Assembly: GCF_026723765.1 (NCBI RefSeq)
Contig: NZ_CP113524.1
Location: 3,457,001 to 3,521,000 of the forward strand
Direction: 5' to 3'
Source of the DNA: Lacrimispora xylanolytica
Lineage (GTDB): Bacteria; Bacillota; Clostridia; Lachnospirales; Lachnospiraceae
DNA length: 64,000 nt
In this document: piece by piece, positions 18,171 to 26,574 of the stretch
How the letters are laid out: every line of letters starts with the position of its first letter
Position numbering within the stretch: position 1 is the stretch's first letter
Notes under the pieces: generated by a model
The model's database searches: none
What the model was told of the DNA's origin: nothing
Seen by the model: only the letters and a program-made list of their open reading frames with translations
Program-made: the position numbers and the translations under genes

Positions 18171-18365
18171 CTACAATGCAAACAGATTTTTGATAGATTC
18201 AAACAACTGGTATATGTAAGGTACAAGCCAGAACAGCACCAGGACCAGCCCCGCAAGGCTTGTTAAGAATGCCTGCTCTTCCCGTCCGCTATGCTTTAAG
18301 ACCTGACATATGACGGAAACCAGAATTCCAACTGCTGCAATTTTAAATATCAAATTGACCCCCAT
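18171..18365 (-). CDS. spoIIIAC: Stage III sporulation protein AC
   Basis: This 64-residue membrane protein has two helices (about 5-22 and 32-54) connected by a short loop with KHSGREEQAFLTSLAG, the conserved family segment. It is related to SpoIIIAD and forms part of the channel membrane base. The start follows AAGGAGG. Confidence 0.94.
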   Translation of the reverse strand: MGVNLIFKIAAVGILVSVICQVLKHSGREEQAFLTSLAGLVLVLFWLVPYIYQLFESIKNLFAL

Positions 18366-18375
18366 GCCATCCTCC

Positions 18376-18906
18376 TTAATACATTACGATTGTAAGGAAT
18401 AGTCCGCCCATGATTCCCAGAGTGGTATAAAGGCGGCTCTTTTCCTGCTTATGTTTTCTTAAATAATCAATGGTTAAGTCAAGCTGCTCTAAGTACAAAA
18501 GAATGTTCCTCTCCTGCATATCCATATCAAGATAACCCAGATGCTCTCCCAGTCCTTTTAAATGCTGTTTGTCCTCTTTGGACAGGCAGACTTCTTTTGG
18601 AAGGTGATCAATCTCTTCCTGCCAGACCGTATAAAATGGTTCTGCCTGCTGTCTCATCAGCCTCTCTGCCACTGCTACAAAAAGATCCCCCAGCCCTCCT
18701 CCAGCCTTTTTCCCAGTCCGTTCAAAGGCTTCTGTCAGGGGAGAATTGGCGTATACAATTTCTCCTTTTAATAGAAGAATCATCTTTTTTAAGGTCTCCA
18801 TTGTTTTTAGATGTTCCCCCCACTGAGCTGCCATGTAACAGCCGAGTCCTGATGAGGATACGATGACAAGTACGGCACCCAATAGCTTTATATACATTCT
18901 ATCCAT
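18376..18906 (-). CDS. spoIIIAB: Stage III sporulation protein AB
   Basis: This 176-residue membrane protein has an N-terminal helix (about 6-26) and a C-terminal helix (about 155-175) around a cytoplasmic helical domain related to T2SS/GspF-type components. The EIVYANSPLTEAFERTG segment is typical. The start codon at 18906 follows AGGAG and overlaps the spoIIIAA stop by 8 bases, so the two are translationally coupled. Confidence 0.93.
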   Translation of the reverse strand: MDRMYIKLLGAVLVIVSSSGLGCYMAAQWGEHLKTMETLKKMILLLKGEIVYANSPLTEAFERTGKKAGGGLGDLFVAVAERLMRQQAEPFYTVWQEEIDHLPKEVCLSKEDKQHLKGLGEHLGYLDMDMQERNILLYLEQLDLTIDYLRKHKQEKSRLYTTLGIMGGLFLTIVMY

Positions 18907-19906
18907 ATGCCCACTCCTGCCTGTCCCACAGCTTTCCTACGGGCTGTACCGGGGCTTTATAAAGCTGGGTCCCTCTGGAATCGTAGATCTGATCAATGTT
19001 TCCGATCCTTCCCTGGCTGTTCAGGATAATATACCGTTCAAAGGTCCTCTCCTCCACCAGCTTTCGTAGAACCGGTTTTTGCCTGATGTCTTCAATGGAA
19101 CTGCCGTGTACTGTGGCAATGAGCTTGCAGCCGCAATTCATTACATATTCCATGGCCTCTAAATCTTCCCTGCTGCCGATTTCATCCACTGCTATGACCC
19201 TGGGCGACATGGTTCGAATGAGCATCATCATTCCTTTTGCCTTGGGACAGCAATCTAAAATATCCGTTCGGATTCCAAGTTCATTTTGTGGCACGCCCTG
19301 GAAGCAGGCGCCGATTTCTGACCGCTCATCGACCACTCCCACCGTCAGTCCCGGGTGATCTTTATACCCATTGGATATCTGGCGGATCAAATCTCTTAGG
19401 AGGGTTGTCTTCCCGCACCTTGGAGGGGATATGATAAGAGTATGGCAGATATCATTACCTCCCTCATATACATAGGGAAGAACTGGCTGGGCACAGCCCT
19501 TGACCTGATGAGACAGTCGTACGTTGATAAAGGATATGTACTTCATGGTCTTGATTCCTGTTTCGTCTAATATGGTCTTTCCTGCGATCCCGATTCTGTG
19601 GCCGCCCTGTATGGTTATGAATCCCTGCTTCATCTCTTCTTCAAAGGCGTACAGGGAATGATTGCTCATGTATTCCATGGTCTCTTTCAGCTCATTTTTA
19701 GAGGCAGTATAAGCTTCTGTCCTCTCCTTGCTTAAAGCTCCGCTGTAGGCCACATAGAACTCCTCATTGCGGTAAACCATTAAAAGAGGGCCTGCCGCCC
19801 GGAGCCTTATCTCCTGAACCTCGTTAAAGTCCACGGAAACCCGGTTAAGAATCTCTCTTATGTTCCTGGAAAATATGTTAATAAGCTCGTCTTTCCTCTC
19901 CACCAT
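18899..19906 (-). CDS. spoIIIAA: Stage III sporulation protein AA (ATPase)
   Basis: SpoIIIAA is a secretion-type AAA ATPase at the mother-cell face of the forespore channel. The protein of about 335 residues shows Walker A SPPRCGKTTLLRDL (about 155-168) and Walker B-like RVIAVDEIGSREDLEA (about 235-250). The reading frame continues upstream to 20035, but the only good ribosome site (AGGAGGG) lies just before ATG ATG GTG at 19909-19901, so the start is one of these three codons. A sigma-E-like promoter lies immediately upstream. Confidence 0.93.
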   Translation of the reverse strand: MVERKDELINIFSRNIREILNRVSVDFNEVQEIRLRAAGPLLMVYRNEEFYVAYSGALSKERTEAYTASKNELKETMEYMSNHSLYAFEEEMKQGFITIQGGHRIGIAGKTILDETGIKTMKYISFINVRLSHQVKGCAQPVLPYVYEGGNDICHTLIISPPRCGKTTLLRDLIRQISNGYKDHPGLTVGVVDERSEIGACFQGVPQNELGIRTDILDCCPKAKGMMMLIRTMSPRVIAVDEIGSREDLEAMEYVMNCGCKLIATVHGSSIEDIRQKPVLRKLVEERTFERYIILNSQGRIGNIDQIYDSRGTQLYKAPVQPVGKLWDRQEWAYG

Positions 19907-19924
19907 CATCCCTCCTCTTACCTC

Positions 19925-19952
19925 AATATATGTAAAGAGGGACAAATTATGC
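19925..19952 (-). promoter_or_regulatory. Candidate sigma-E promoter of the spoIIIA operon
   Basis: On the minus strand GCATAAT (19946-19952) and CATATATT (19925-19932) are separated by 13 bases. Both resemble the sigma-E consensus KMATATW and CATACAMT with one or two mismatches. The operon is sigma-E-dependent in Bacillus. A start site about 7 bases downstream would leave a leader of only some 10 bases before the ribosome site. Confidence 0.4.
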
Positions 19953-19964
19953 TGAAAAAATAAA

Positions 19965-19995
19965 AGGCCCCATCTTTCCATGAAAGACAGGACCT
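19965..19995 (-). terminator. Terminator of the xylo-oligosaccharide operon
   Basis: AGG-CC--TCTTTC pairs with GAAAGA--GG-CCT around a small loop. The minus strand continues with TTTTATTTTTT. It is about 90 bases after the GH8 stop and just upstream of the spoIIIA promoter. Confidence 0.75.
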
Positions 19996-20084
19996 CTTCA
20001 CGATATTTTAACTTCTCTGCAAATGGTGTTACCACATAGCAGATTCATCACAAAGTTTGTTACTTCCCCCTTAAAACTTCCCCC

Positions 20085-21212
20085 TTAATAAACTCTATAA
20101 CACCCCCCTAACGCCAGTAATGCAAAGAAATACAGGCAATTGTCATAATATCTCCGGTTGCCCTTTCTAAGTGGAGTATTCCAAAAACGGTGGACCCATT
20201 CCCTTTTATATTTGCCATTGGAGGCCAGGGAAGCCTGGGCGTTGGTTGCAATGATCGCAATGGGGTGAAGAGACGTTACTCCCTCTACCCTCGTACCGTC
20301 TATGAGATACACTCCGTTTACATCCCCCCTCTCACTAAAAAAGCACTGAAGCTTATCCGCGATCTCAGGGGCCCAGTCATCCGTTGAAAACCAGAGATGG
20401 TCCAGGCCAATGTTAGCGATAGTGCGGTAAGCATCGCTGTAATACCAGTCATGTCTGTCTTTTGAATCAGGCATCCAGTTCCTGGGAGTGCCATCGTAAT
20501 CTGCATACTCCCCACAGAGACCGGTTGCCGGGTGGCAGGCTTTCTTTAAGTATTTCCGACTCTCCTTAGCTGCTTTTTTCCAGAATTTACGATCTTCCTC
20601 ATACGACCACAACGAGAATAATTCATAAAAATGCGGCAGATGATAGGACGGATCGGTAAAATCACAATCAGTGATAAATTTTATCAGATAGTTATCTAAA
20701 TTCCACATGGGCTTTCCATCGCCCTTTTTTTCTCCTTTATGAAGGCAGGAACGCAGAATGTCCTTTGCCTCTTTGGAATAACAAAAGATTCCTTCCCCAT
20801 CTCCCCATCGATGGGAGGCAAAAAACAGTGACATGGCAAAGTATTCTTCCCCATCTGGTGCCGGTCCCCATGAATTCTTTGTCCCGTCTGTTTTACAGGA
20901 CCAGGCAAAATACCCGGCATTTTCCCCTTTATCCATATACATATAAGTTTTTGACCATTTCCATATACGGTCAAACTCTTCCTTACGGTCCATCTGTACG
21001 CACATCATCATGGCGTAAGACATCCCTTCGGTCCGTACATCATGATTCCCCGTATCCTCAACGTATCCCATGTCAGTACCTGCCGGATGATAGATCCGCT
21101 CTCCCTTAGACCCATAGAACATGGTCTGAAAGGCGGAATCAATTCTTCTTCTGATTTCATCCTCGCCGTAGCCGCATTCTAAAAATACGTTTGGATAACT
21201 CTTCCTTCTCAT
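20085..21212 (-). CDS. GH8 reducing-end xylose-releasing exo-oligoxylanase
   Basis: The 375-residue protein is a cytoplasmic glycoside hydrolase family 8 enzyme (Rex type, EC 3.2.1.156), which removes xylose from the reducing end of short xylo-oligosaccharides. The general acid is predicted to be E62 in DVRTEGMSYAMM. WSCKTDGT, WNLDNYLIKF and the CGEYADYDGTPRNW region follow as in family members of similar length. No signal peptide is present, so it acts on imported oligosaccharides. The start follows AAGGAGG. It is the last gene of the transporter operon (12-base gap to the permease), which supports the substrate assignment. Confidence 0.9.
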   Translation of the reverse strand: MRRKSYPNVFLECGYGEDEIRRRIDSAFQTMFYGSKGERIYHPAGTDMGYVEDTGNHDVRTEGMSYAMMMCVQMDRKEEFDRIWKWSKTYMYMDKGENAGYFAWSCKTDGTKNSWGPAPDGEEYFAMSLFFASHRWGDGEGIFCYSKEAKDILRSCLHKGEKKGDGKPMWNLDNYLIKFITDCDFTDPSYHLPHFYELFSLWSYEEDRKFWKKAAKESRKYLKKACHPATGLCGEYADYDGTPRNWMPDSKDRHDWYYSDAYRTIANIGLDHLWFSTDDWAPEIADKLQCFFSERGDVNGVYLIDGTRVEGVTSLHPIAIIATNAQASLASNGKYKREWVHRFWNTPLRKGNRRYYDNCLYFFALLALGGCYRVY

Positions 21213-21224
21213 ACTGTTACCTCC

Positions 21225-22127
21225 TTATTCTTTGACTCCTCCAATGGTAAGGCCAGTAACAAAGTACCTCTGTAAGAATGGATAGAGGCAGACGATGGGA
21301 AGCATAGTAAGTATGGTCGCCGCAGCTCGGACGGATGTTGGAGTTACGGTTCCCACCGCATTTTTCATGGATTCTACTGAAGTGCTTTGATTGGTCACCG
21401 AGGATAATAGCTTCATTAACTCGTACTGTAACGTAGTCAGATTCGAGTTCATCCTGTTGTATAACATGGCATCAAACCAGGAATTCCAATGCCCCACGGC
21501 ACAAAATAATGCGACTGTGGCATAGACCGGTTTGCATAGCGGAGAAATGATTTTTGTAAATATAATCATATCTCCAGCTCCATCTAATTGGGCAGATTCC
21601 TCAAAGCTGTCTGGTATCCCCACCATAAACGTACGGATTACAAGCATATAAAAGGCACTTATCATTCCTGGAATAATATATACCAGAAAGTTGTTGGTAA
21701 GACCAAGTCCTTTGTATAAAAGAAAGGTGGGTATCAAACCTCCGTTTACATACATGGTAATCACCCAGAACAAGGATAGCTGTTTTTTTAAGATAAAACG
21801 CTTCCGGCTTACGATATAAGCGAGGATAGCATTGGCCCCCAGTGCCGTAAGAGTTCCTATTACGGTTCTTCCTACAGTGACATAGGCACCTACCAGCAAA
21901 TTCTTCTTATGTAATACGGTGTTAAAATTCTTAAGAGTCCACATCCTGGGCCATAAATACAATCCACCTCGCAAGGAATCGGTTCCATTATTAAAGGCTA
22001 TGACCAAGGTATTCCAAACCGGATAAAGGGTTATGATTACGAATAAAATCATAAAAACCCCATTTAAGAAAACAAAAACTTTATCGCCTACTGATGTTTT
22101 TTTACGTGTTGCTGCTTTTTTCATCAT
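21225..22127 (-). CDS. Carbohydrate ABC permease (LplC/YtcP type)
   Basis: This 300-residue inner-membrane permease is of the MalG-like CUT1 family, with about six helices. The EAA loop shows ESAQLDGAGDMIIFTKIISPL (split: ESAQLDGAGD and beyond, about residues 190-210). The closing FVTGLTIGGVKE tail is typical of YtcP/LplC proteins. It forms the membrane channel with the neighbouring LplB-like permease. No ATPase gene is in the operon; in this group a shared MsmX-type ATPase usually serves. The start follows AAGGAGG. Confidence 0.93.
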   Translation of the reverse strand: MMKKAATRKKTSVGDKVFVFLNGVFMILFVIITLYPVWNTLVIAFNNGTDSLRGGLYLWPRMWTLKNFNTVLHKKNLLVGAYVTVGRTVIGTLTALGANAILAYIVSRKRFILKKQLSLFWVITMYVNGGLIPTFLLYKGLGLTNNFLVYIIPGMISAFYMLVIRTFMVGIPDSFEESAQLDGAGDMIIFTKIISPLCKPVYATVALFCAVGHWNSWFDAMLYNRMNSNLTTLQYELMKLLSSVTNQSTSVESMKNAVGTVTPTSVRAAATILTMLPIVCLYPFLQRYFVTGLTIGGVKE

Positions 22128-22138
22128 GCCTGACCTCC

Positions 22139-23074
22139 TTAGAATAAGCGCTCTTCTCCAGCTCGTTTGGCCATCCCATTCGCTATTAATATGATGACAA
22201 TACTAACAACGCTTTTGAATACTCCTGCCGCTGTACCCAAGGAATAATCGCCCTGGCTGATGCCCCATTTCAGAACATAGATATCTATGGTCTGGGAGAC
22301 GCTTTGTACAAGCCCGTTTCCTAAAAGATACTGTACCTCAAAGCCGGCATTTAAAACATTTCCTGCATTCATCAAAAGGAGAATGATAATGGTTGGCTTG
22401 ATTCCGGGCAGTGTAATGTACTTAATTCTTGCCCATCTTCCGGCTCCGTCAATGGCGGCCGCCTCATAAAGATTTGTGTCAATGGCAACAATCGCGGCCA
22501 AATAGATAATGGCATTCCAGCCTGTTTCCTTCCACACATTGGCAAAGGCCACAATCCCCCAGAAATACTTTGGGTGTGCGAAAAAGTTAAGAGGCTCCTT
22601 TAATACATGTAAGCGTAATAGAATATCATTTACAATTCCTGTTCCGGCAAGAGCGTCATGCAGGATACCAGTAACAATAATCCAGGATAAAAAGTGGGGC
22701 AGATAAGATATGGTCTGAACTACTTTTTTTCCACCCTGGGATTTTAACTCATTTAATAGGATTGCAAATACAATGGCTGCAACAAAGGTTACAACCAGGT
22801 TAATCACTCCCATTGCCAGAGTATTTCTAATTACACGAAGAAATCCATCGTCTATAAACAGCTGTTTAAACTTACCAAGTCCTATGAACTGGGAATGAAA
22901 AAATCCATCCTTTGGCTTGTAATTTTCAAATGCCATCAGCCAGCCTGCCAGGGGCAGATAACAGAATATAAATCCATAGATCACAAAAACCAAAGACCAT
23001 AACAACAGCACTTTTTGTCTTTTTATTTCTTTCCAGTTAATTTTTCCAGTTCTTCCTTTCACAACAGATGTCAT
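22139..23074 (-). CDS. Carbohydrate ABC permease (LplB type)
   Basis: This 311-residue MalF-like permease has an N-terminal cytoplasmic stretch, six membrane helices and the EAA loop with EAAAIDGAGRWARIKYITLP near residues 205-225. The FCYLPLAGWLMAFENYKP segment is a hallmark of LplB-type permeases. It pairs with the downstream LplC-like permease (11-base gap). The start follows AAGGGGTG. Confidence 0.94.
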   Translation of the reverse strand: MTSVVKGRTGKINWKEIKRQKVLLLWSLVFVIYGFIFCYLPLAGWLMAFENYKPKDGFFHSQFIGLGKFKQLFIDDGFLRVIRNTLAMGVINLVVTFVAAIVFAILLNELKSQGGKKVVQTISYLPHFLSWIIVTGILHDALAGTGIVNDILLRLHVLKEPLNFFAHPKYFWGIVAFANVWKETGWNAIIYLAAIVAIDTNLYEAAAIDGAGRWARIKYITLPGIKPTIIILLLMNAGNVLNAGFEVQYLLGNGLVQSVSQTIDIYVLKWGISQGDYSLGTAAGVFKSVVSIVIILIANGMAKRAGEERLF

Positions 23075-23095
23075 GGTATCACCCCTTTACTGAAA

Positions 23096-23136
23096 AACAG
23101 GCAGATGCAGTTTAGGGACAAATTGCTCTGCCTGTT
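23096..23136 (-). promoter_or_regulatory. Intercistronic hairpin after the binding-protein gene
   Basis: AACAGGCAGA (23096-23105) pairs perfectly with TCTGCCTGTT (23127-23136), 9 bases after the lipoprotein stop. No T-run follows on the minus strand. A hairpin here usually stabilizes the upstream message, giving more binding protein than permease. Confidence 0.6.
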
Positions 23137-23145
23137 CATACACTT

Positions 23146-24831
23146 TTATTGTGCTGCTTTTTCTGCGAGTTCGATTCTTCGATCTACTTCCGGCTGTACT
23201 TCATCTAAAAAGGCCTTAGGATTACAGGATTCATAAACCTTCATATATTCCTTCCATCCCTCTTCAAAATCAGGAGCCATTACCACCTTTGGCAGGTACT
23301 CCTGCTTGATTTCACGCATCTTGGTCCAAGCGGTTCCACCTGGTGTAGCAGTTGTCATGGTGCCCACAAAGGTATAAATTGGATACCACGGTCCTGGAAT
23401 CTCATTTCTTCCTACCATATCTATGTAGTTTTTGCAATTGTAAGCTTCTAAGCACTCCTGAACATTCTTTGGCAGACTGCTTAAAAATTCATTGGGCTGC
23501 TGCTCAGGCTTATTTGCATTAAGGTTATCCTGGCTCATTCCTGAATAGGTAGGGAAATAGGAATAAGTACACATATGAGAAGCTTTGTATGCAGTGTTAG
23601 TAACCTGCATACGGATTTCAGGAGTCCGGTAGAATAAACCATCTTTATCTACCAAATAATCCACATCTTTTACGCCCCAGTTTCTAAGATTAATGATTTC
23701 CTGGTTTAATAAATCATCAATAAACTTCATTGCTCCTTCTACATCCTTGCAGTCTTTGGTGATGGAAATACCAGACCCTACATTTACAGTGTCTCCTGAG
23801 GTATGCCATCTGCTTTTCACACCCTCTTTTATGGTAATTGGAAGTGGAACGTAATTGCATCCCAAATCTTCAAGTCCCTGCTGCTTTAAGGCGTCATTAA
23901 CAGTTCCATAGAAGTCCCACCACTGATCGATCATTCCAAGTACACGGCCGGTGGATAATTTTGCAATGTATTCATCGTATTTCTGAGTGAAGGATTCGGG
24001 ATCAACAATTCCCTTTTTAAATTCTTCATTCAGCTTATTAAAATAAATCTTTGCTGTTGGTGTGGTATTGTAATCAATTACCTTTTTTGTCTCTGGATCT
24101 ACGATACAGCTTCCATCATTGGCATATCCGTCCAGGAACAGTGGAGCATTCTCCAGACAGAAATATCTCCAGTCATCACACAGGATGGTGTATGGAATAT
24201 TCTTAGTTCCATTTGGCATGGTAGGATTAGCTTCCTGATAACGCTCAATCAAGTCAAAATATTGATCCATGGTGGTAATCTTTGGATAGCCTGCCCATTT
24301 CAGTACGCGGGTCTGAATCCAGAAGGCTTCGTCGTTATGGGTTGTCTCCATCTCTTTCCCATAGCTGTTGTTAAACTGAGGAATCCAATAGATATGTCCA
24401 TCTGCCTGACGCAGGCTTTCCCATTCTGTTTTGGTGAAAAAATTCTTTATATTTGGATATTTGTCTATGTAATCATCAAGGGCTACCAAGGCTCCTGCTT
24501 CATAGAGCTGGCTGGTTCCTTCACTTCCGCAGATAAAATCAGGATAATCTCCTCCTGCGATTAAGGTACCAACCGCTTCCTTAGCAGTCTGTCCGGTCAG
24601 CCATGTTTCTTTTACCTTAACTCCTGTAATTTCAGCAATCTTTTGCTGAATCTCATTATCATCATTGATCTCATTGCCGGGTACTGCAATGAAATACGTA
24701 AACTCCTTTACTCCCCCATTATCCTTTGCTGCATTCCCGCCTTTTGATGACGCTCCCTTCGAGCACCCCGAAAGAGTTGTCATTAACACGGCACCAACTA
24801 AAAGCAGAGCTGTAATCTGTTTCCTTTTCAA
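23146..24831 (-). CDS. Extracellular sugar-binding lipoprotein (LplA type)
   Basis: This 561-residue CUT1 solute-binding protein is anchored by a lipid. It has a signal peptide with lipobox LSGC (Cys at residue 23) and a Ser/Gly linker, followed by a large bacterial extracellular binding domain rich in Trp and Tyr, as expected for oligosaccharides. The start codon is TTG (24829-24831), set by GGGAGG at 8 bases. The neighbouring GH8 enzyme suggests xylo-oligosaccharide binding. The YesM/YesN genes upstream are the likely regulators. Confidence 0.92.
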   Translation of the reverse strand: MKRKQITALLLVGAVLMTTLSGCSKGASSKGGNAAKDNGGVKEFTYFIAVPGNEINDDNEIQQKIAEITGVKVKETWLTGQTAKEAVGTLIAGGDYPDFICGSEGTSQLYEAGALVALDDYIDKYPNIKNFFTKTEWESLRQADGHIYWIPQFNNSYGKEMETTHNDEAFWIQTRVLKWAGYPKITTMDQYFDLIERYQEANPTMPNGTKNIPYTILCDDWRYFCLENAPLFLDGYANDGSCIVDPETKKVIDYNTTPTAKIYFNKLNEEFKKGIVDPESFTQKYDEYIAKLSTGRVLGMIDQWWDFYGTVNDALKQQGLEDLGCNYVPLPITIKEGVKSRWHTSGDTVNVGSGISITKDCKDVEGAMKFIDDLLNQEIINLRNWGVKDVDYLVDKDGLFYRTPEIRMQVTNTAYKASHMCTYSYFPTYSGMSQDNLNANKPEQQPNEFLSSLPKNVQECLEAYNCKNYIDMVGRNEIPGPWYPIYTFVGTMTTATPGGTAWTKMREIKQEYLPKVVMAPDFEEGWKEYMKVYESCNPKAFLDEVQPEVDRRIELAEKAAQ

Positions 24832-24921
24832 AGCTTTTTCCTCCCTTTTTGTTTTATATTTGTTTTATACTAATAGTTTACTTGAAAGTCCCGTTTTCTC
24901 AACTGGAGAAAGCATATAAGA

Positions 24922-24966
24922 AAACAGGGCAAATTATATATGTGATATACATGATTCGCCCTGTTT
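24922..24966 (-). terminator. Intrinsic terminator after the YesN-type regulator
   Basis: AAACAGGGC and GCCCTGTTT (with an added AAT/ATT) form the stem. The minus strand continues TTTTCTTATAT. It lies 4 bases after the regulator stop and separates it from the transporter operon, whose promoter must lie in 24832-24920. A candidate there is TTGAGA and TAAACT with 16 bases between. Confidence 0.8.
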
Positions 24967-24970
24967 CGTT

Positions 24971-26560
24971 CTAATGTCTGGCCCCTTTTCTAAACTTTGA
25001 CGGGGTACAACCCTTTACGGAGATAAACCGGTTCACAAAGTAATCCAGGTCGTGATACCCCACTTCCTCCGCGATCTGATAGATTTTATCATCGGTCCTA
25101 AGGAGCCGGACCGCCGCCTGCTCAATGCGGCAGTTGTTTAAGTAATCCTTAAAGGACATGCCGTATTTTTTCCGGAACAGCTGTCCTAAGTAAGCGCTGT
25201 TTAAGTAGTATTTGTTGCTGTATTCCCGTAAGGTCAGATTTTTTCCATAATTTTTCCGGATGTCTTTCTCTACTTCATAGAGGATATCTTTTGACAGGTG
25301 TTTTCGCAGCTGTTCCAAATAGGCTGCATATTCACAGGATAGCCGGGTCAAATGCTCTTTGCCTCCTCTTAGCATCTCTCCCTCAAAGGAATTCTCACTG
25401 ATGAACCGCATGATTTCCTCCTGATTGACATAGCTGTCCTGTTCGGAGGCCAGGTGAATCAGTTGAAACAGGAGATAATTGATGTTTAAATTGACCGTAT
25501 CCATGGTAAACCTCATATGGTTCATCTCTTCAAACAGCTTTTCTACGCATTCCCCGATTCTTCCCTTTGCATTCTGTTCCACAGCAAGGAGTAAGTCGTC
25601 CAGATATTGTTTGCATAATACAATGCCATTGTTATTGACCTGTACCTCTTTTTCATAAAAATAGATGCGCCGCTTTTTCCGGAATGCCTGAAAGGAGCGG
25701 AGAATCCTTGCGGCCCCATAGGAATTTGATATTTTAGAAATATCCCCCACCTTTTTTCCTACCAGCATAACCACAGGAAGATTCATTGCCTCGTATAAAT
25801 AGTCCCGGAACGCTTCCAAATATTCTTTTTGCGTCTGCTTCTTTTCTTTTGCCATATAATCGCAGTAGATAAATCCGATATCATAGCTTTTTTCATGGCT
25901 GGTCACATCAAAAATACAGTGATTTCCATCCTCTTTTAAAAACTCCAGGCACGCAGCGTAAAGCTTTCTTTGCTGGTTCCTTTTTTCCTCGTCCATTAAT
26001 TCTTCCATCTGACCGATGTTGTCTATTTCGATATCAACGTAACTGATGCCTTCTGACCACCTCATATGCTCCCTGATGTAATCCAGATTGATCTGATCGT
26101 ATTTTCCAAAGATGAGAGAAATCATGTTCCTTGCAAGATACGCCTTTTCCATCTTCTGAGTGTTCTGTTTTTGTGTCTTACTTCCCTGGCTCTGATAATT
26201 TAACCGATGCAGGACGCGAAGCAGCTCTTCCTTAACCACTGGCTTTAGTATGTAGTCAAAGCAGTCATTGCGGATTGCCTGCTGGGCAAAGTTAAAATCA
26301 CTGAAGCCACTTAAAATAATAAAATAAGCGTCTGAGATTTTCTCTTTTCTTATGACCTCTAATAGCTCCAGTCCTGACATCACAGGCATCTTAATGTCTG
26401 CTACGATTAAATCTACCTGTTGTTCCTTTAGGTAGCTTAAAGCCTCCATTCCATTAGCAGCTGTCTTTACGATCTCATAACCTTCTTCTTCCCAATCGAT
26501 TAAAACCTTTAATCCCTGTACGATAAATGGCTCATCATCTACTAATAAAACACGAAACAT
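24971..26560 (-). CDS. YesN-type response regulator, AraC output
   Basis: This 529-residue regulator has a receiver domain (DDE at 8-10, phospho-acceptor D55 in LIVADIKMP, K at about 104), a long middle region (about 130-425) and a C-terminal AraC double helix-turn-helix (about 430-529, with IAEEVGYHDLDYFVNRF). It is predicted to activate the transporter operon downstream. The ATG at 26560 follows GGGGGGAG. The ATG at 26575 overlaps the kinase stop and has no site. It forms a pair with the adjacent kinase. Confidence 0.93.
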   Translation of the reverse strand: MFRVLLVDDEPFIVQGLKVLIDWEEEGYEIVKTAANGMEALSYLKEQQVDLIVADIKMPVMSGLELLEVIRKEKISDAYFIILSGFSDFNFAQQAIRNDCFDYILKPVVKEELLRVLHRLNYQSQGSKTQKQNTQKMEKAYLARNMISLIFGKYDQINLDYIREHMRWSEGISYVDIEIDNIGQMEELMDEEKRNQQRKLYAACLEFLKEDGNHCIFDVTSHEKSYDIGFIYCDYMAKEKKQTQKEYLEAFRDYLYEAMNLPVVMLVGKKVGDISKISNSYGAARILRSFQAFRKKRRIYFYEKEVQVNNNGIVLCKQYLDDLLLAVEQNAKGRIGECVEKLFEEMNHMRFTMDTVNLNINYLLFQLIHLASEQDSYVNQEEIMRFISENSFEGEMLRGGKEHLTRLSCEYAAYLEQLRKHLSKDILYEVEKDIRKNYGKNLTLREYSNKYYLNSAYLGQLFRKKYGMSFKDYLNNCRIEQAAVRLLRTDDKIYQIAEEVGYHDLDYFVNRFISVKGCTPSKFRKGARH

Positions 26561-26574
26561 AACTACTCCCCCCA

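Noticed and set aside
20062-20086. Tandem ACTTCCCCCTTA repeat at the GH8 stop as a functional element
   Set aside because: There are only two copies, in a simple purine/pyrimidine-skewed stretch at the gene end, and no hairpin or regulatory logic is evident.
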